Assembly: GCA_029204225.1 (NCBI GenBank)
Contig: CM055097.1
Span: 33,294,804-33,358,803, forward strand
DNA: 64,000 bases
Direction of reading: 5' to 3'
Source of the DNA: Diphasiastrum complanatum
Taxonomy: Eukaryota > Streptophyta > Lycopodiopsida > Lycopodiales > Lycopodiaceae
Part shown: positions 42,152 through 52,500 of the stretch, piece after piece
Layout: every line of letters starts with the position of its first letter
How positions within the stretch are numbered: the stretch's first letter is position 1
Position numbers and translations under genes: made by a program
Notes under the pieces: generated by a model
Database searches by the model: none
Told to the model about the DNA's origin: nothing
What the model saw: the letters and a program-made list of their open reading frames with translations, nothing else

Positions 42152-42315
42152 TCCTCTTGAAGAAGCAGCCCAACAAGTTCATCAAAGGAGAGTTGTTGTC
42201 TCCTAAGAGAGATACTCAAAGATGAAACAAGTGGAAGATAAGATAAAGGTAATGAGTTGAGAGTAATGGAAACAAATTGAGCATCCTCAATTATCTCATC
42301 AATATTGAGCTGCTC
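42152..42315 (-). pseudogene. Orphan copia gag fragment next to copia 2 LTR
   Basis: Minus-strand reading gives EQLNIDEIIEDAQFVSITLN and SLPLSYLPLVSSLS, then LSFDELVGLLLQEE. This is Gag of the UBN2 type and lies outside the copia 2 LTR (42316). It does not match the gag of copia 2 itself (46158-46752), so it comes from another copia family and was joined to the insertion. Confidence 0.75.
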
Positions 42316-42731
42316 TGTAGGAAAAATGTTAATTATTCTTCCATAGACAACACGATGCAAGTTTGAATAAATCAAACTAATATCAATGTCTTCAATCAGG
42401 ATTGTATCTGATCTATGTACTAATAGAACAGTATTAGTTCTGATTAAATTTGCGTGCGGAAATTATATGCGGAAGTAAGAGACAACTTAAGACAATTTAG
42501 ACAATAAGAAACTACTGATCAAAAACAAATTTTTATAACTCTGAATCTGATTCATCAATATACATCTCTTGCTGTCTTATCTCATTGTTGTGTCTCTGAT
42601 TGAGTGAGTTTTTTTGAGTTGGTCACGAATAGATATGTTTCGAGTTCGCGTTCGTTTTTTTCTCATCTTTTGTCAAGTAAACTGTGCGCTTTGTTGGTAG
42701 AATCAAGATCTGTCTGATCAGTTGTTCTACA
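42316..42731 (-). repeat. 3' LTR of copia element 2 (internally deleted)
   Basis: 416 bp, TGTAGGAAAAATG...GTTGTTCTACA on the plus strand. Its partner is 830 bp. The missing part corresponds to 47320-47745 and leaves a junction near 42609. The minus-strand polypurine tract (TTTGAGAGAGAGT) adjoins at 42732-42745. Confidence 0.92.
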
Positions 42732-43181
42732 ACTCTCTCTCAAAGTGGGCAGTTGGATTAACCCCAATCTTCTTCGCTGCTTCTCGAACAAAGCTTTACT
42801 GAGTGGCTTTGTAAAGATATCAACTATCATTTCCTTTGTGGGTATGAAGACTGTCTTTAAAATCTTCCTCTCGACTAAGTCTCTAATTACATGATACTTG
42901 ATGGCTATATGCTTCGTTTTCGAGTGAAATACAGGATCTTTCGTAAGATAGATTGTTGAAGTGTTATCCATTAACAAGACATAAGGTTCAAAAATAGATT
43001 CATCAAATCCTTCCAACATCTGTTTGATCCAGATCAGCTCGTTTGCCATCTTGGCTGCTGCTACATATTCTGCTTCACAGGAAGATTGAGCTACTGCTGT
43101 TTGCTTCTTGCTTATCCAGAGTATGGCTGCGCCAGATACTAGAGTACAACCTCCTGAAATACTTTTGCTATCATCCTTCAT
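42663..43181 (-). pseudogene. Copia 2 RNase H
   Basis: SISGGCTLVSGAAILWISKK, AQSSCEAEYVAAA (catalytic Glu), LLMDNTSTIYL (catalytic Asp), HIAIKYHVIRDLV and VDIFTKPLSKALFEKQRRRL. The frame is open and runs into the LTR. It is the best preserved domain of the element. Confidence 0.92.
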
Positions 43182-43351
43182 GGATGCCCAACTTGCCTCA
43201 CTGTAAGATTCGATGTGAAATCCAGCTTCCTTCGAATATCACAGTTCATAGTCTTTAGTTTCCTGGAGATATTGTAGTACTCTCTTTGCTAACTTCCAAT
43301 GCAACGATCCTGGGTTTTGATTATATTGGCTCAGCCTGTATACTGCAAACG

Positions 43352-44020
43352 CTATATCAGGTCTGGTGTTGCTGCTAGATATAACAATGATCCAATTAGC
43401 CTACGATAGGGTGTTTTGGCCATTCGCTTCTCTTCCTCGAGAGTCTGCGGAAAATCTGCCTTGCTCAATATTGTTCCAGGTATTATGGGAGTAGGCACAC
43501 CTTTGCATTCGAGCATGTTGAAGTTTTCAACGATCTTTTGAGTGTACTTTTGTTGGTGAAGATACAATTTACCACCTTCAAATTCTCTCTCGATCTGCAA
43601 GCCTAGATAGATTTTTGCTTCTCCTAGGTCAGTGATCTCAAATATTTCAGAAATGTCTCTTTTGACATCTGAAATTAACTTATCTCTCCTTGAGAAGATA
43701 AGTGTGTCATCAACATAAACAGCTAGAATGATTATTTCATTTTGGACATGCTTGATATAGACATTTGACTCAGCAAATAGAGGTTTGAAGCCTAAGGAAC
43801 GTAGTGCTTCGTCCTTCTTTCTATACCATTGTCTTGCTACTTGTTTCAGACCATAACTGCTTTTATTCATGTGACATCCGTATTTAGGATATTCTTGGCT
43901 TACAAAACCAAGTGGTTGGTCCATGAATAAGTTTTCTTCCAATTCTGCGTGCAAGGAAGCAGTCTTCTCATCCACAATATGGATTTTCAGATCATGAGCC
44001 ACTACATATGCGAATAACAA
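43352..44020 (-). pseudogene. Copia 2 reverse transcriptase, catalytic part
   Basis: KTASLHAELEENLFMDQPLG, SSYGLKQVARQWY, VYVDDTLIFS (catalytic YVDD near 43715), LGEAKIYLGLQIEREFEGG and YRRLIGSLLYLAATPDL. The frame is open over 222 codons. The start of RT (44416-44081) is in another frame. Confidence 0.92.
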
Positions 44021-44080
44021 GCGAATTGATATATGTTTGACTACCGGTGAGAAAGTATCAGTGTAGTCGATTCCATATTT

Positions 44081-44416
44081 CTATGAAAATCCTTTAGCAA
44101 CCAACCTTGCTTTGTATCTGATGTTTTCTCCATCAGGACCTGTTTTGATCTTGTAGATCCACTTGCATTTGACTGGTTTTCTGCCATCAGGTATAGGTGC
44201 AAGTGTCCATACATTGTTCTTATACATGGATGACATTTCGTCCTCCATTGCTTGAATCGAGCGATCTTTATCTGGTCCATCAACAGCTTCCTCGAATGTT
44301 TGAGGTTCGTCAGAGAAACCACAAAATTCGATGGCTGTATTATCAACATCTTGACCATACCTTTCTGGTGGTTTTCGTTGTCTGTCAGATCTTCTCACAG
44401 TCTGTTCAGGTTTCAA
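44081..44416 (-). pseudogene. Copia 2 RT N-terminal part and linker
   Basis: RSDRQRKPPERYGQD, then EEAVDGPDKDRSIQAMEDEM, NNVWTLAPIPDGRKPVKCKW and RYKARLVAKGFS: the standard copia RT entry. It ends at a stop at 44081 (TAG after GFS on the minus strand). Confidence 0.9.
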
Positions 44417-44532
44417 ATTCGATTCTGATTCGACCTTGTCTGCTGGAATTCGAGCTGGTGATTCGAGTCTGTCAGGTACTCGATCTTGAACTCCCTCTGA
44501 ATCTGGTAATTCTCGTTCATCATCTGCTTGTT

Positions 44533-45951
44533 TTACTCTTGTCGTCGTTGGTAGCTCATATAGTTTTTGAGAATTTCATAGCCGACTAAATCACTGTCTA
44601 CTATGTATTTCGACTCATCAGATTTAACATCTCGAACAACTTTTATTCTGCCAGTTTCGGGTACATAGACACGATAATATGACGAATGTAACTCGAATCC
44701 TACCAGAAAACCTTGTTCTGTCTTTTCATCGAGTTTCTTTCTCAGCTTGTCTGGTATGTGCATATACACTGCACATTCGAATGTCTGAACATGTGCAAGG
44801 TTTGGCTTCGACTTCCACCATATCTCATGAGGAGTTTTATCCGGAATTCGAGATTTTAGAATACGATTCTGAAGATAATTTGATGTAGCCACTGCTTCTG
44901 CCCACAACTGTTTTCGTGCTTTCGCATGAGCCATCATACACCTAGCAGCTTCCATCAGTGTACGATTCCTTCGTTCAGCTATTCCATTGTGCTGAGGTGT
45001 GTACGATGCAGTCTTCGTATGCATCATACCTCGATCAGTACACTTGAATTCGTTGGAAATGTACTCACGTCCACGATCTGTGTGAATTTGCTTCAACTTA
45101 TTGCCTGTCTGCTTCTCAGCCCAATTCGTATACTCAACAAATTTCTCGAAAGCTTCAGATTTAGTACGAATAAAGTATACTACAGCGAACTTGTTGAAGT
45201 CATCAACAATCGTTATTAAGTACTTTGCATCACCCAACGACAATACTCCGAATGGTCCACAAATATCTGAATGCACAATTTCAAGTACCTTAGTTGCTTT
45301 ATAAACATCCTTACTAAAAGGTGTTCTAGTCATCTTGCCTTTAAGACAGGATTTGCAGGTAGTTCGAATATCTTTACTTTTGATTTCGACTCTTTCAATT
45401 CTCTGACTTTTGTTGACTTGGTACAAGGCTTCCATGTTCATGTGACATAGCCTCTTGTGCCACAGTATATCTGTCGATTCTTGAGTTTGATTCGCTTGTT
45501 CGATTCGAATTCGAATGTTCAAGTGATACAAATTTCCTTCTCTGTTGCCTTTAGCAACCAGGTTATCAGAATCTTCCTCGAACAGTTTACAAGAGTTCTT
45601 TGTGAAAGTTACTGACATGCCTGTGTCGACTATCTTTGCTACGGATAGAAGCTCTTTGTCAAGAGTAGGGACATAGAGAACTTCCTCCAGTTTCTTGTCA
45701 CCCTGATTCGTGTCCAGCCATAGTACACCAGTTCCATCAACCACGTGTTTAGAACCATCTCCAAGTATAATGAATCTCGAATAGTTCCTCTTCTTGTACT
45801 CAGACAAAATTTGTTTCGAGGAAACAAAATGTGAGGTGGCTCCCGAATCAAGTACTACTTCTCGAATTCTAGAATTAGATGAATAGCATAGATCAACACT
45901 AACATATGCTGCTAAGTTTCTTGTCGTCCTGTCTTCTGCTGCTCTGAACAT
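44533..45951 (-). CDS. Copia 2 protease and integrase (472-codon open frame)
   Basis: Protease active site VVLDSGATSHFVSS (residues about 32-45). Zinc domain HKRLCHMNMEAL...CKSCLKGK. Integrase core with HSDICGPFGVLS (Asp), the TDRGREY motif (Asp) and TPQHNGIAERRNRTLMEAAR (Glu). C-terminal FLVGFELHSSYYRVY. The full open frame shows that this copy is not very old. It lacks upstream Gag, which is in other frames, so no complete polyprotein can be made. Confidence 0.93.
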   Translation of the reverse strand: MFRAAEDRTTRNLAAYVSVDLCYSSNSRIREVVLDSGATSHFVSSKQILSEYKKRNYSRFIILGDGSKHVVDGTGVLWLDTNQGDKKLEEVLYVPTLDKELLSVAKIVDTGMSVTFTKNSCKLFEEDSDNLVAKGNREGNLYHLNIRIRIEQANQTQESTDILWHKRLCHMNMEALYQVNKSQRIERVEIKSKDIRTTCKSCLKGKMTRTPFSKDVYKATKVLEIVHSDICGPFGVLSLGDAKYLITIVDDFNKFAVVYFIRTKSEAFEKFVEYTNWAEKQTGNKLKQIHTDRGREYISNEFKCTDRGMMHTKTASYTPQHNGIAERRNRTLMEAARCMMAHAKARKQLWAEAVATSNYLQNRILKSRIPDKTPHEIWWKSKPNLAHVQTFECAVYMHIPDKLRKKLDEKTEQGFLVGFELHSSYYRVYVPETGRIKVVRDVKSDESKYIVDSDLVGYEILKNYMSYQRRQE

Positions 45952-46039
45952 TCTGCTTTGTCTTCGACATAATTTGAATCTGAAGGTTCGCTTCGATTCT
46001 GCTCCTTTTTGTTTCTGGGATTCTGATAACAGTCTACTG

Positions 46040-46752
46040 CTGCATGACCCCGTTTATGACAATGAATACATTCAATCTTTGGATTTAACCAGCACTTATC
46101 TTTTGTGTGATCTGATCTTTTGCATCTGTTGCAGATCTTCTTATCACCAGATTTTTTCTATTGTTTTCCAGATTGTTGATCATTTGTCTTGGACTCATTC
46201 TTTTTAGACGACTCCCTCTTAAACTTAGACTTCTTAGAAGATTTATTCTTCTGAGTAAATAGAGCATTTTCAGAATCACCATTGTCGTCATAGCGTTCAC
46301 GAGCTTCTACTTCCTCTTTTGCCTTTTGAAGTGTCATCGTCGAATCTTTTGCCAATAAGGTTCGAGTTGTGTGGAATGACCTGGGTAAGCTTCTTTTTCT
46401 TTGAAATTGCATTTTCTGCACCAGAATTTTGCAAGGAAATAAACGGGTCTTTTATCTTTCGTACGAATGTGGTCAGGTCTTTGTCGTCCCACTGTAGGTA
46501 AGTTAATTGGTCTTCCAAGAACATGATTTGATTACGAGATCGAGTCTTATTCTTGATTTGCAATTCTTCCCATAAATCTTTTGCGTTTGAAATCGATGTA
46601 AGATCTAGCATTATATTGTCATGCACTGAAGACACAATAATTGCTATAGCTTTGTCATTTCTCAAACTCCATTCTCTAAGTTTTTTGCTAGGAATAGCTA
46701 TTGGCTTCTCCTCTATTGGTTCTACCCATTGCCAAAGACCTTCGCCCTTCAA
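46040..46752 (-). pseudogene. Copia 2 Gag with two zinc knuckles
   Basis: The UBN2-type capsid reads LREWSLRNDKAIAIIVSSVH, DLWEELQIKNKTRSRNQIMF and LEDQLTYLQWDD (46752-46420); a frame shift follows. The tail frame (46421-46158) is Lys/Ser-rich. Downstream there are two knuckles in succession, CNRCKRSDHTKDKC and CIHCHKRGHAAVDC (about 46135-46045). Tandem knuckles are less common in copia Gag than a single one. Confidence 0.85.
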
Positions 46753-46919
46753 TATGAGTGAAGTCTATAATTTCCAAATCAAATAGTTTGAACCTTCTGG
46801 ATCCAAGATCGTAGTGATCTTAGCCTGAATATTGCCGATCTACGACATCTTCTATTTTCTGAATAACTCCAGGTGCGGCTTGCTGATGGATGTATGAAGA
46901 ATGTTGAGAGGGGTACAAT

Positions 46920-47031
46920 GATACCACTGTATCGACTCTGACTCGCTCTGATACCACTGTATCAGCACTGATCCCGTAAGCTTTGATACCACTGTATCAG
47001 CTCTAATCCTGTATGCTTTGATACCACTGTA
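46920..47031 (-). promoter_or_regulatory. Primer binding site region with fourfold repeated junction motif
   Basis: The true primer site (TGGTATCAAAGC on the minus strand) adjoins the LTR at 47027. The 12-mer GATACCACTGTA, primer site plus the first LTR bases, occurs four times on the plus strand: 46920, 46950, 46985 and 47020. The copies are separated by related CTGATCC/CTCTGA spacers of 18-23 bp. Confidence 0.85.
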
Positions 47032-47857
47032 GGAAAAATAGTAATAATTCTTCCACAGAGAACACGATGAAAGTTTGAATGAATTAAACTAATATCAGTG
47101 TCTTCAATCAGGTTTGTTTCTGATCTATGTACTAATAGAACAATATTTACCTTGATTGAATTAGTGTGCGGAAATAATATGCGGAATTAAGAGACAACTT
47201 AAGACAATTTTAGACAAACAGAAACTATTGATCAAAAACGAATTTATAATTCTGAATCTGAATCAGTATACATCTCTTGCTGTCTTATCTCGCTGTTGTG
47301 TCTCTGATTGAATGAGTCTGAGAGTCTCTTCAGTGTGAGAGTGTGTTACAACGAGTAGTGCACATGTATTTATATTGCTACAAGACAGGTCTTTTGGCCT
47401 TTTAATTCTGTAACAGTAGATCTAACCGTTTATAACGGTTGATATTCAAATAAACGCTTTGTTTCCAAGGTCGAATAATTTCTGTTCGCGAATTATTCGT
47501 GAGAGTCCATCTCTTCGTTACAGCTTCGTGTTTCGCGAATTGTTCGCGACACATGTCTCTTCGCGACATTTTCGTGTTTCGCGAATTGTTCGCGACAGGT
47601 GAGCTTTGAACAAGAAACAAAATATTTCGCGACATTGTTCTGTTCGCGAATCTTTGGGCTTCAACAAGAAACCACAAGCTTCTACAAGAAACTTTTTCGC
47701 GAATCTTTCGAGTTTCAAGTAAGATAAATTTCGCGAATCCTTCGAGGTTGATCACGAATAGAAATGTTTCGAGTTCGCGTTTTGTTTCTCATCCTTTGTC
47801 AAGTAAACTGCGCACTTTGTTAGTAGAATCGAGATCTGTCTGATCAGGTGTTCTACA
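47028..47857 (-). repeat. 5' LTR of copia element 2
   Basis: 830 bp, TGTAGG...TTCTACA on the plus strand. It contains GTATTTATATTGC near 47368 (minus-strand TATA-type) and a block with repeated TTCGCGAATTGTTCGCGA palindromes (47490-47760), part of the section missing in the partner LTR. Confidence 0.92.
47490..47760. repeat. TTCGCGAA palindrome cluster within LTR
   Basis: At least seven TTCGCGAA or TTCGCGA motifs in 270 bp, arranged as short inverted repeats. CpG density is far above the neighbourhood. It is likely the U3 regulatory part of the copia 2 LTR, which was lost from the other copy. Confidence 0.75.
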
Positions 47858-49610
47858 CGTCTAGGTGCTCTTCTTCGTCAGTCTGAGTGTGTCATTGCTT
47901 ACAAGTCTCGTGTTCCTTTTGATATTATGACTGATTATAAGTCTCTTCGTTATTTCTTTTCTCAGCGTGATTTTAGTGATCGTGAATATCGTTGGTTACA
48001 ATTTTTACAATCTTTCCATTTTGACATTTTGTATCGTCTAGGAAAGTCGAACACGGCAGCTGATGCTTTATCTCGTCTTCTTGCCTTGTTACATAGTCTT
48101 GTTGCTTCTGTTCCTTCTTGGTTTGATGATTTACCGGCTGCATATCTGTCTTGTTCTGAATTTTCTGATGTTTATTGTTCTCATCCACTTTCTTCCTCTC
48201 GGAAGTTCCAGGTTTATACTGTTGTTGATGATCGTTTATATCGTTATGGTGCTTTATGTATTTGTAGTTCTCTATCCATTCGTTCTCAGTTGTTGTCTGA
48301 TGCTCATGCTTCTCCTATTGGTGGCCATTTTGGGTTTCAAAAGTCTTATGCACGTCTTAAGGACCATTTCTATTGGCCATCCATGAAGTCTGAGCTAGCA
48401 CATCTTATCCATGACTGTACCTTGTGCCCGTAATAAATAGTCCCGTGCTAAGTCCGTCGGTTTCCTCCAGAGTTGGCCAATCCCTCATTGCCAATGGACA
48501 GACATTTCTATGGACTTTATCCTTGGCCTTCCTCATACCCGACGTGGTAATGTCTCATGTATGGTGGTGGTAGATTGGTTCTCGAAACAGGCACATTTTA
48601 TACCGGTTCGCAGTACTATTATAGCTGAGCAGTGCACACGCCTTTTTATATCCGAGATTTTTTGGCTGCATGGTTTTCCACGTGCTATCCTTTTTGATCG
48701 AGATAGTAAGTTTATATCTACCTTTTGGACTGAGCTTATGCATATTTTAGATGTACAGCTCCTTATGGGTACTGCTTATCATTCTACTGCTGATGGGCAG
48801 ACTGAGGTCCTTAATCGGATCCTTGAGGATTATCTTCGACATTCTGTTTCTCCTTCAGGGAAGGATTGGGATCAGCATTTATGTTTGGCAGAGTATAGCT
48901 ATAATAGCTCTATTAGTACCAACACTGGAGTTTCTTCTTTCTTATTGGCTCATGGGTATGCTCCTCTTTTGCCAAGGGTGGCTCTTCCTCCTGATGATAC
49001 ACCATTCACCATTGCTTCTTTCTTATCAGGTGCTCGAGAGCTTATTGCTAGGGCTACTACTCATTTACAGCATGTCCAGTAGCATTATCAGACTTCTGTT
49101 GATCGCCATCGTCGTCATGTTGAGTTTCAGGTTGGTGATATGGTTTATCTCCGGCTACGTTTTGCACGACATCATTTTGTTCAGGGCCACGCTTCTACTG
49201 AGAAGCTTGCACTACGTTATGGGCCTTATCGTATTCAGGAGTGCCTCAGTCCTGTTACATATCATTTATAGTTGTCTGCTTCTACACGTGCCTGTGATAC
49301 CTTTCATGTTAGTTTGTTACGTGCTTCCATTGAGGATGATGCTCCTCACGATCTCACATTTCCTACAGATCCTGAGCGATTCCCTTTCTTACCAATTGCC
49401 ATTCACCAGGTTCGCCTTCAGCATAGTCGGTGCCACCGACAGGTTTAGTTTCTGGTACAGTGGGATGGTCGTCCTATTGAGGAGGCCACATGGGAGCCTA
49501 TTGATTTTTTTTATCATACACTATTATTGGCAGATCAGGCTCGAGCCCTCATGGCCTTGGTTATTTCATCTACCACGGATACCGTTGCAGATGTTCCCTC
49601 TACCTCATGA
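47858..49610 (+). pseudogene. Gypsy element 2, part 2: RNase H end, integrase, chromodomain
   Basis: Resumes with LGALLRQSECVIAYKSR, has a 33-codon deletion, then gives VPFDIMTDYKSLRYFFSQRD (RNase H). Next are HFGFQKSYARLKDHFYWPSM (integrase zinc finger, second Cys pair damaged near 48430), the core MDFILGLPHTRRG (from 48510), RDSKFISTFW and GQTEVLNRILEDY. GPY and chromodomain text (FLVQWDGRPIEEATWEP near 49450-49500) closes it. Stops at 49079, about 49270 and 49446 correspond to CAG, CAA and CAG in element 1. The last stop is TGA at 49608. Confidence 0.9.
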
Positions 49611-49848
49611 TTCGGCTAGCCATGGCTATTTCTTTTTTGCATCTACATCACATCATTTTAGTAGTTGCTTAGTACTTGCTTTACACTTGTATGCTACTTG
49701 TGGGGTATCTGTTGTGCGACTTATGTCCTCTCCATCAGTATTTCCATTAGTTCATGCTTTTTCAGTATTTAGTGTACTTACATTGTTGTTTCTGAGATAA
49801 TCATGATGCTTGCTAGCCGGTGGAGGGCTTTGTTTTTCTGCAGGGGAG

Positions 49849-50219
49849 AGTTATGGACTCGGCTCATTACATTTGTTGCGGCCATTCTTTTTATGCATAA
49901 GCAGGCCTATGGGCCCTTTTTATTCATGTACTTGCCTTGGGCCCTATTTGGTCAGATTCTTAGGACTTGGTCATATTGATTTGGAGTGGGGGTCCTCATG
50001 TTGGGGGGGGCACACTATTTGCTCCAAATTTTCTGCCTCCCTCTATTTCTGAATTCCTACTTCAGGGTTCATTGGTAGGGTATATATAAGGCAACATTGT
50101 AGTCTTTTATTCAGTTGATGATGATTGCTCTTCCATAGCCTCATTAAATACTCTCTCTTTCATGCTTTCTAGCCTAAGTCTTGCTTTCTAGCATAGCTAG
50201 TGAATCTTAGCTTGTAACT
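49849..50219 (+). repeat. 3' LTR of gypsy element 2
   Basis: 371 bp, AGTTATGGACTCGG...CTTGTAACT, preceded by the polypurine tract GCAGGGGAG. It shares the first 20 bases, the CATAAGCAGGC box and the repeated GGGCCCT motif with the LTR of element 1 but is otherwise diverged. TATATATAAG at 50081-50090 is a clear TATA box. No 5' LTR exists in the window. Confidence 0.85.
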
Positions 50220-50841
50220 GTTGTGACATCCAAGCGTAGTTGCATTGTGAGGCATGCATACAAAGAAGTATGGAACTATGTTTCATAACGATTCTAGTTT
50301 TAAAGTGTTTAGTAAAATGATTTGATTTCACTTATAGTCTAACCAGACGTTCAAGTAAACAAGCCCTTAGCCAAGCGAATTTTCTACATAAAAATGTTTG
50401 CGTCAATGATAGTTTTACAAACGCAAAGATCTGAATCAATATGTAACACAAATTGTACATTGAGGACTTCCAATTGTTGTCCCTTTTCTCGGTTTGTAGG
50501 GAGTTCTAATGGTATGGATCCTTAAAGTTTCATGAAATGGTAGTTCAAGAAAGTAACAAAGAAGGAGGCTTCAAACAATTGTACCTAAATCTTTGGAGGC
50601 TAGCGAGTTTGTGCTTCTCAAGAAGTATGCTTATATAATTCATGTTTATGGTTTCCACTTATTGTCTAGTTCAACAAACTTCACTTCTTGATTCTTTTAA
50701 AATTTGAAGATGATGCTAGCTTAAAAAGAGCTTTGATGTTATTACTTTTCTTGTTGTTATGAAATCACATGACATGCTCATGGTTGAGATGACTTTCTTA
50801 GGGCAACCATTTACTTGCTCTTTTTAACTACATTGTAATAG
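50220..50841. other. BGAL intron end, no gene seen
   Basis: AT-rich. The acceptor for exon 3 is CATTGTAATAG (50831-50841) after a T-rich stretch at 50810-50825. Nothing else recognised. Confidence 0.55.
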
Positions 50842-50960
50842 GACAATTGAGACAGCCGAAGTGGGGACACCTTGCAAACTTGCACAAAGTCTTGAAGATT
50901 TGTGAAGAAGCTCTTGTTGGTGGTGACTTACGCTACATTTCACTAGGTCGTATGCAAGAG
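50842..50960 (+). CDS. BGAL: BGAL internal exon 3
   Basis: Completes the Gly codon of exon 2, then QLRQPKWGHLANLHKVLKIC, EEALVGGDLRYISLGRMQE. This is the end of the GH35 catalytic domain (LRQPKWGHL is diagnostic). 119 nt, ends in phase 0 before GTATTA. The donor is weaker than GTAAGT. Confidence 0.95.
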
Positions 50961-51145
50961 GTATTACAAATTACATCTAGTCTTTGGTCGTAATTTGTCA
51001 CCTGTGTGAAGCAGCTTGGAAGCACATGCAAGTTCGTTGACATAATATCATGAGGATGTTACATCAAACCTCGTTCCTCTTTACAAAAAATAACACTACC
51101 TATTTTCTCATCTCATTCTCTGTTCCCTCACGCCATTTTTGACCC

Positions 51146-51240
51146 AACGGGGTTGGCTCAACTGGTTAGCTTGGCATCCAAAGTTTCGTTGGTCCCAGGT
51201 TCGAGCCTCCCCTTGGAAACCAAGAAGCATTTCTCTTTTT
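51146..51240 (+). mobile_element. tRNA-derived SINE head
   Basis: TTGGCTCAACTGG at 51153-51165 fits the RNA polymerase III box A and GGTTCGAGCC at 51198-51207 fits box B, at tRNA-like spacing. No cloverleaf with paired acceptor ends is apparent, and a short unrelated tail (TTTCTCTTTTTCG) follows, so a SINE is more likely than a tRNA gene. It sits in a 496 bp BGAL intron. Confidence 0.7.
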
Positions 51241-51456
51241 CGTAAATTTGTAACTATACCTACCATTAAAGAATTCCATTTGAGTACCCGCACAAGAGAA
51301 TGAAATATTTGGAATGGAATTCATCTTTTAGGTCTTTGCTTGACATCCAAGTATTGCTAGTTTTTTATTCCTATTTTATCAAAGATCAAATTAAAATTTA
51401 TCGCGATATTCTACTGAATAAAGCTATGGGCTATGGTTCTCAATGTCATCTTGCAG

Positions 51457-51660
51457 GCTCATGTCTATTCCAATGCAGAAAGAGAAAGCTCTTTGGCGAC
51501 GGTTCTTGAAAACAATCTATTTGCATGTGTAGCCTTTCTTGCTAATATAGATGCTACTTCATCTGCGTCAGTTACATTCAATGGAAATGTGTACATTCTT
51601 CCTCCTTGGTCTGTGAGCATCCTCCCTGATTGCAAGCAAGTAGTCTATAATACTGCACAG
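51457..51660 (+). CDS. BGAL: BGAL internal exon 4
   Basis: 68 codons: [20 protein letters not shown], then [20 protein letters not shown] and [20 protein letters not shown]. This is the conserved beta-sandwich following the catalytic domain ([19 protein letters not shown]). Acceptor TCTTGCAG, donor GTATGA. About 12 residues between SNAE and ACVAF are longer than usual for the family. Confidence 0.95.
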
Positions 51661-52500
51661 GTATGAAATCCAATCAAGTTGTACCATTTGTATTTCAATT
51701 TTATCGTAGTGTCATAGATAATAGTAATGATTTTTCTGCTCAAAGTTTCAGCTTCTTGCTGCTTGATTTCATGTTAGAGCCATAAAAACCAAAGCAGTAC
51801 AAGCTTACAACTCATCTGGCTTTCATGTCTTAAGATCATTGTCTTTAGGATTTGAGCTCTACATATGTCAAAGCATGCTTGTTATTAGCTAAAATATTTT
51901 GTATTAGTCCTTAGACCCTCTTTCTTGACCAATCGCAAAAAAGCTGTTTATAGATTCGTTTGCTATCTAGAAAATGTTGTCGTCAATCACGTGAGTTTTA
52001 TCACTAGCTCAAATTCAAAATTTACTTCTCCAAAACTTTGTTAAGTTTGGTGCTAGTTAAATGCATGTTATAATACTGTAACTAGTGTGTTATTTTGAAA
52101 TATATTGTCCTTTTCTATATCCAACGTAGAGGTTTCATGTGTTGACACAAATTATCATGCAGTTACTAGGACATAGGTCAACTAAATAGATTGGGAGGGC
52201 TATGGCCCTTTAGATAGGCATTTTCTATATTCACTTAGTCGCGTAGCGATGTCTTGACAATGGTACAATATATGCACAATTCTCTTTTGTAAACTTTCTA
52301 TTCAAAAAGCAAGCATGGATAGAAACAATGGGGCCTTTACCTATTAGTCTATCCTATTCCTAACCACCTTGTAGTTGGCCCCTTTGAGTGCCAAATTGAA
52401 GATGTGCAAGGTTATCCTTTTCCAAGATTTTGTACTCTTTCTTGGACTGGGCTGATATAGTTATACATATTTATATGGTTGTAATTTTAATGATAGAACT
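51661..52500. other. BGAL intron, no gene seen
   Basis: AT-rich sequence with no coding or repeat signal recognised. Confidence 0.55.

Larger units (their letters stand above)
42316..47857 (-). mobile_element. Copia element 2 (complete domain set, decayed), within gypsy element 2
   Basis: Minus-strand Ty1/copia element: 5' LTR 47857-47028, primer site region with repeats, gag, protease, integrase, RT, RNase H, polypurine tract, 3' LTR 42731-42316. LTR ends are TGTAG...CTACA. The left LTR lacks about 410 bp of internal sequence found in the right one. No simple target duplication is visible because an orphan gag fragment (42152-42315) lies on the left side. The gypsy RNase H reading resumes at 47858. 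Confidence 0.92.

Noticed and set aside
51148-51210. tRNA gene
   Set aside because: Box A and box B are present, but the flanking bases do not form an acceptor stem and a clear anticodon arm was not found, so SINE is preferred.
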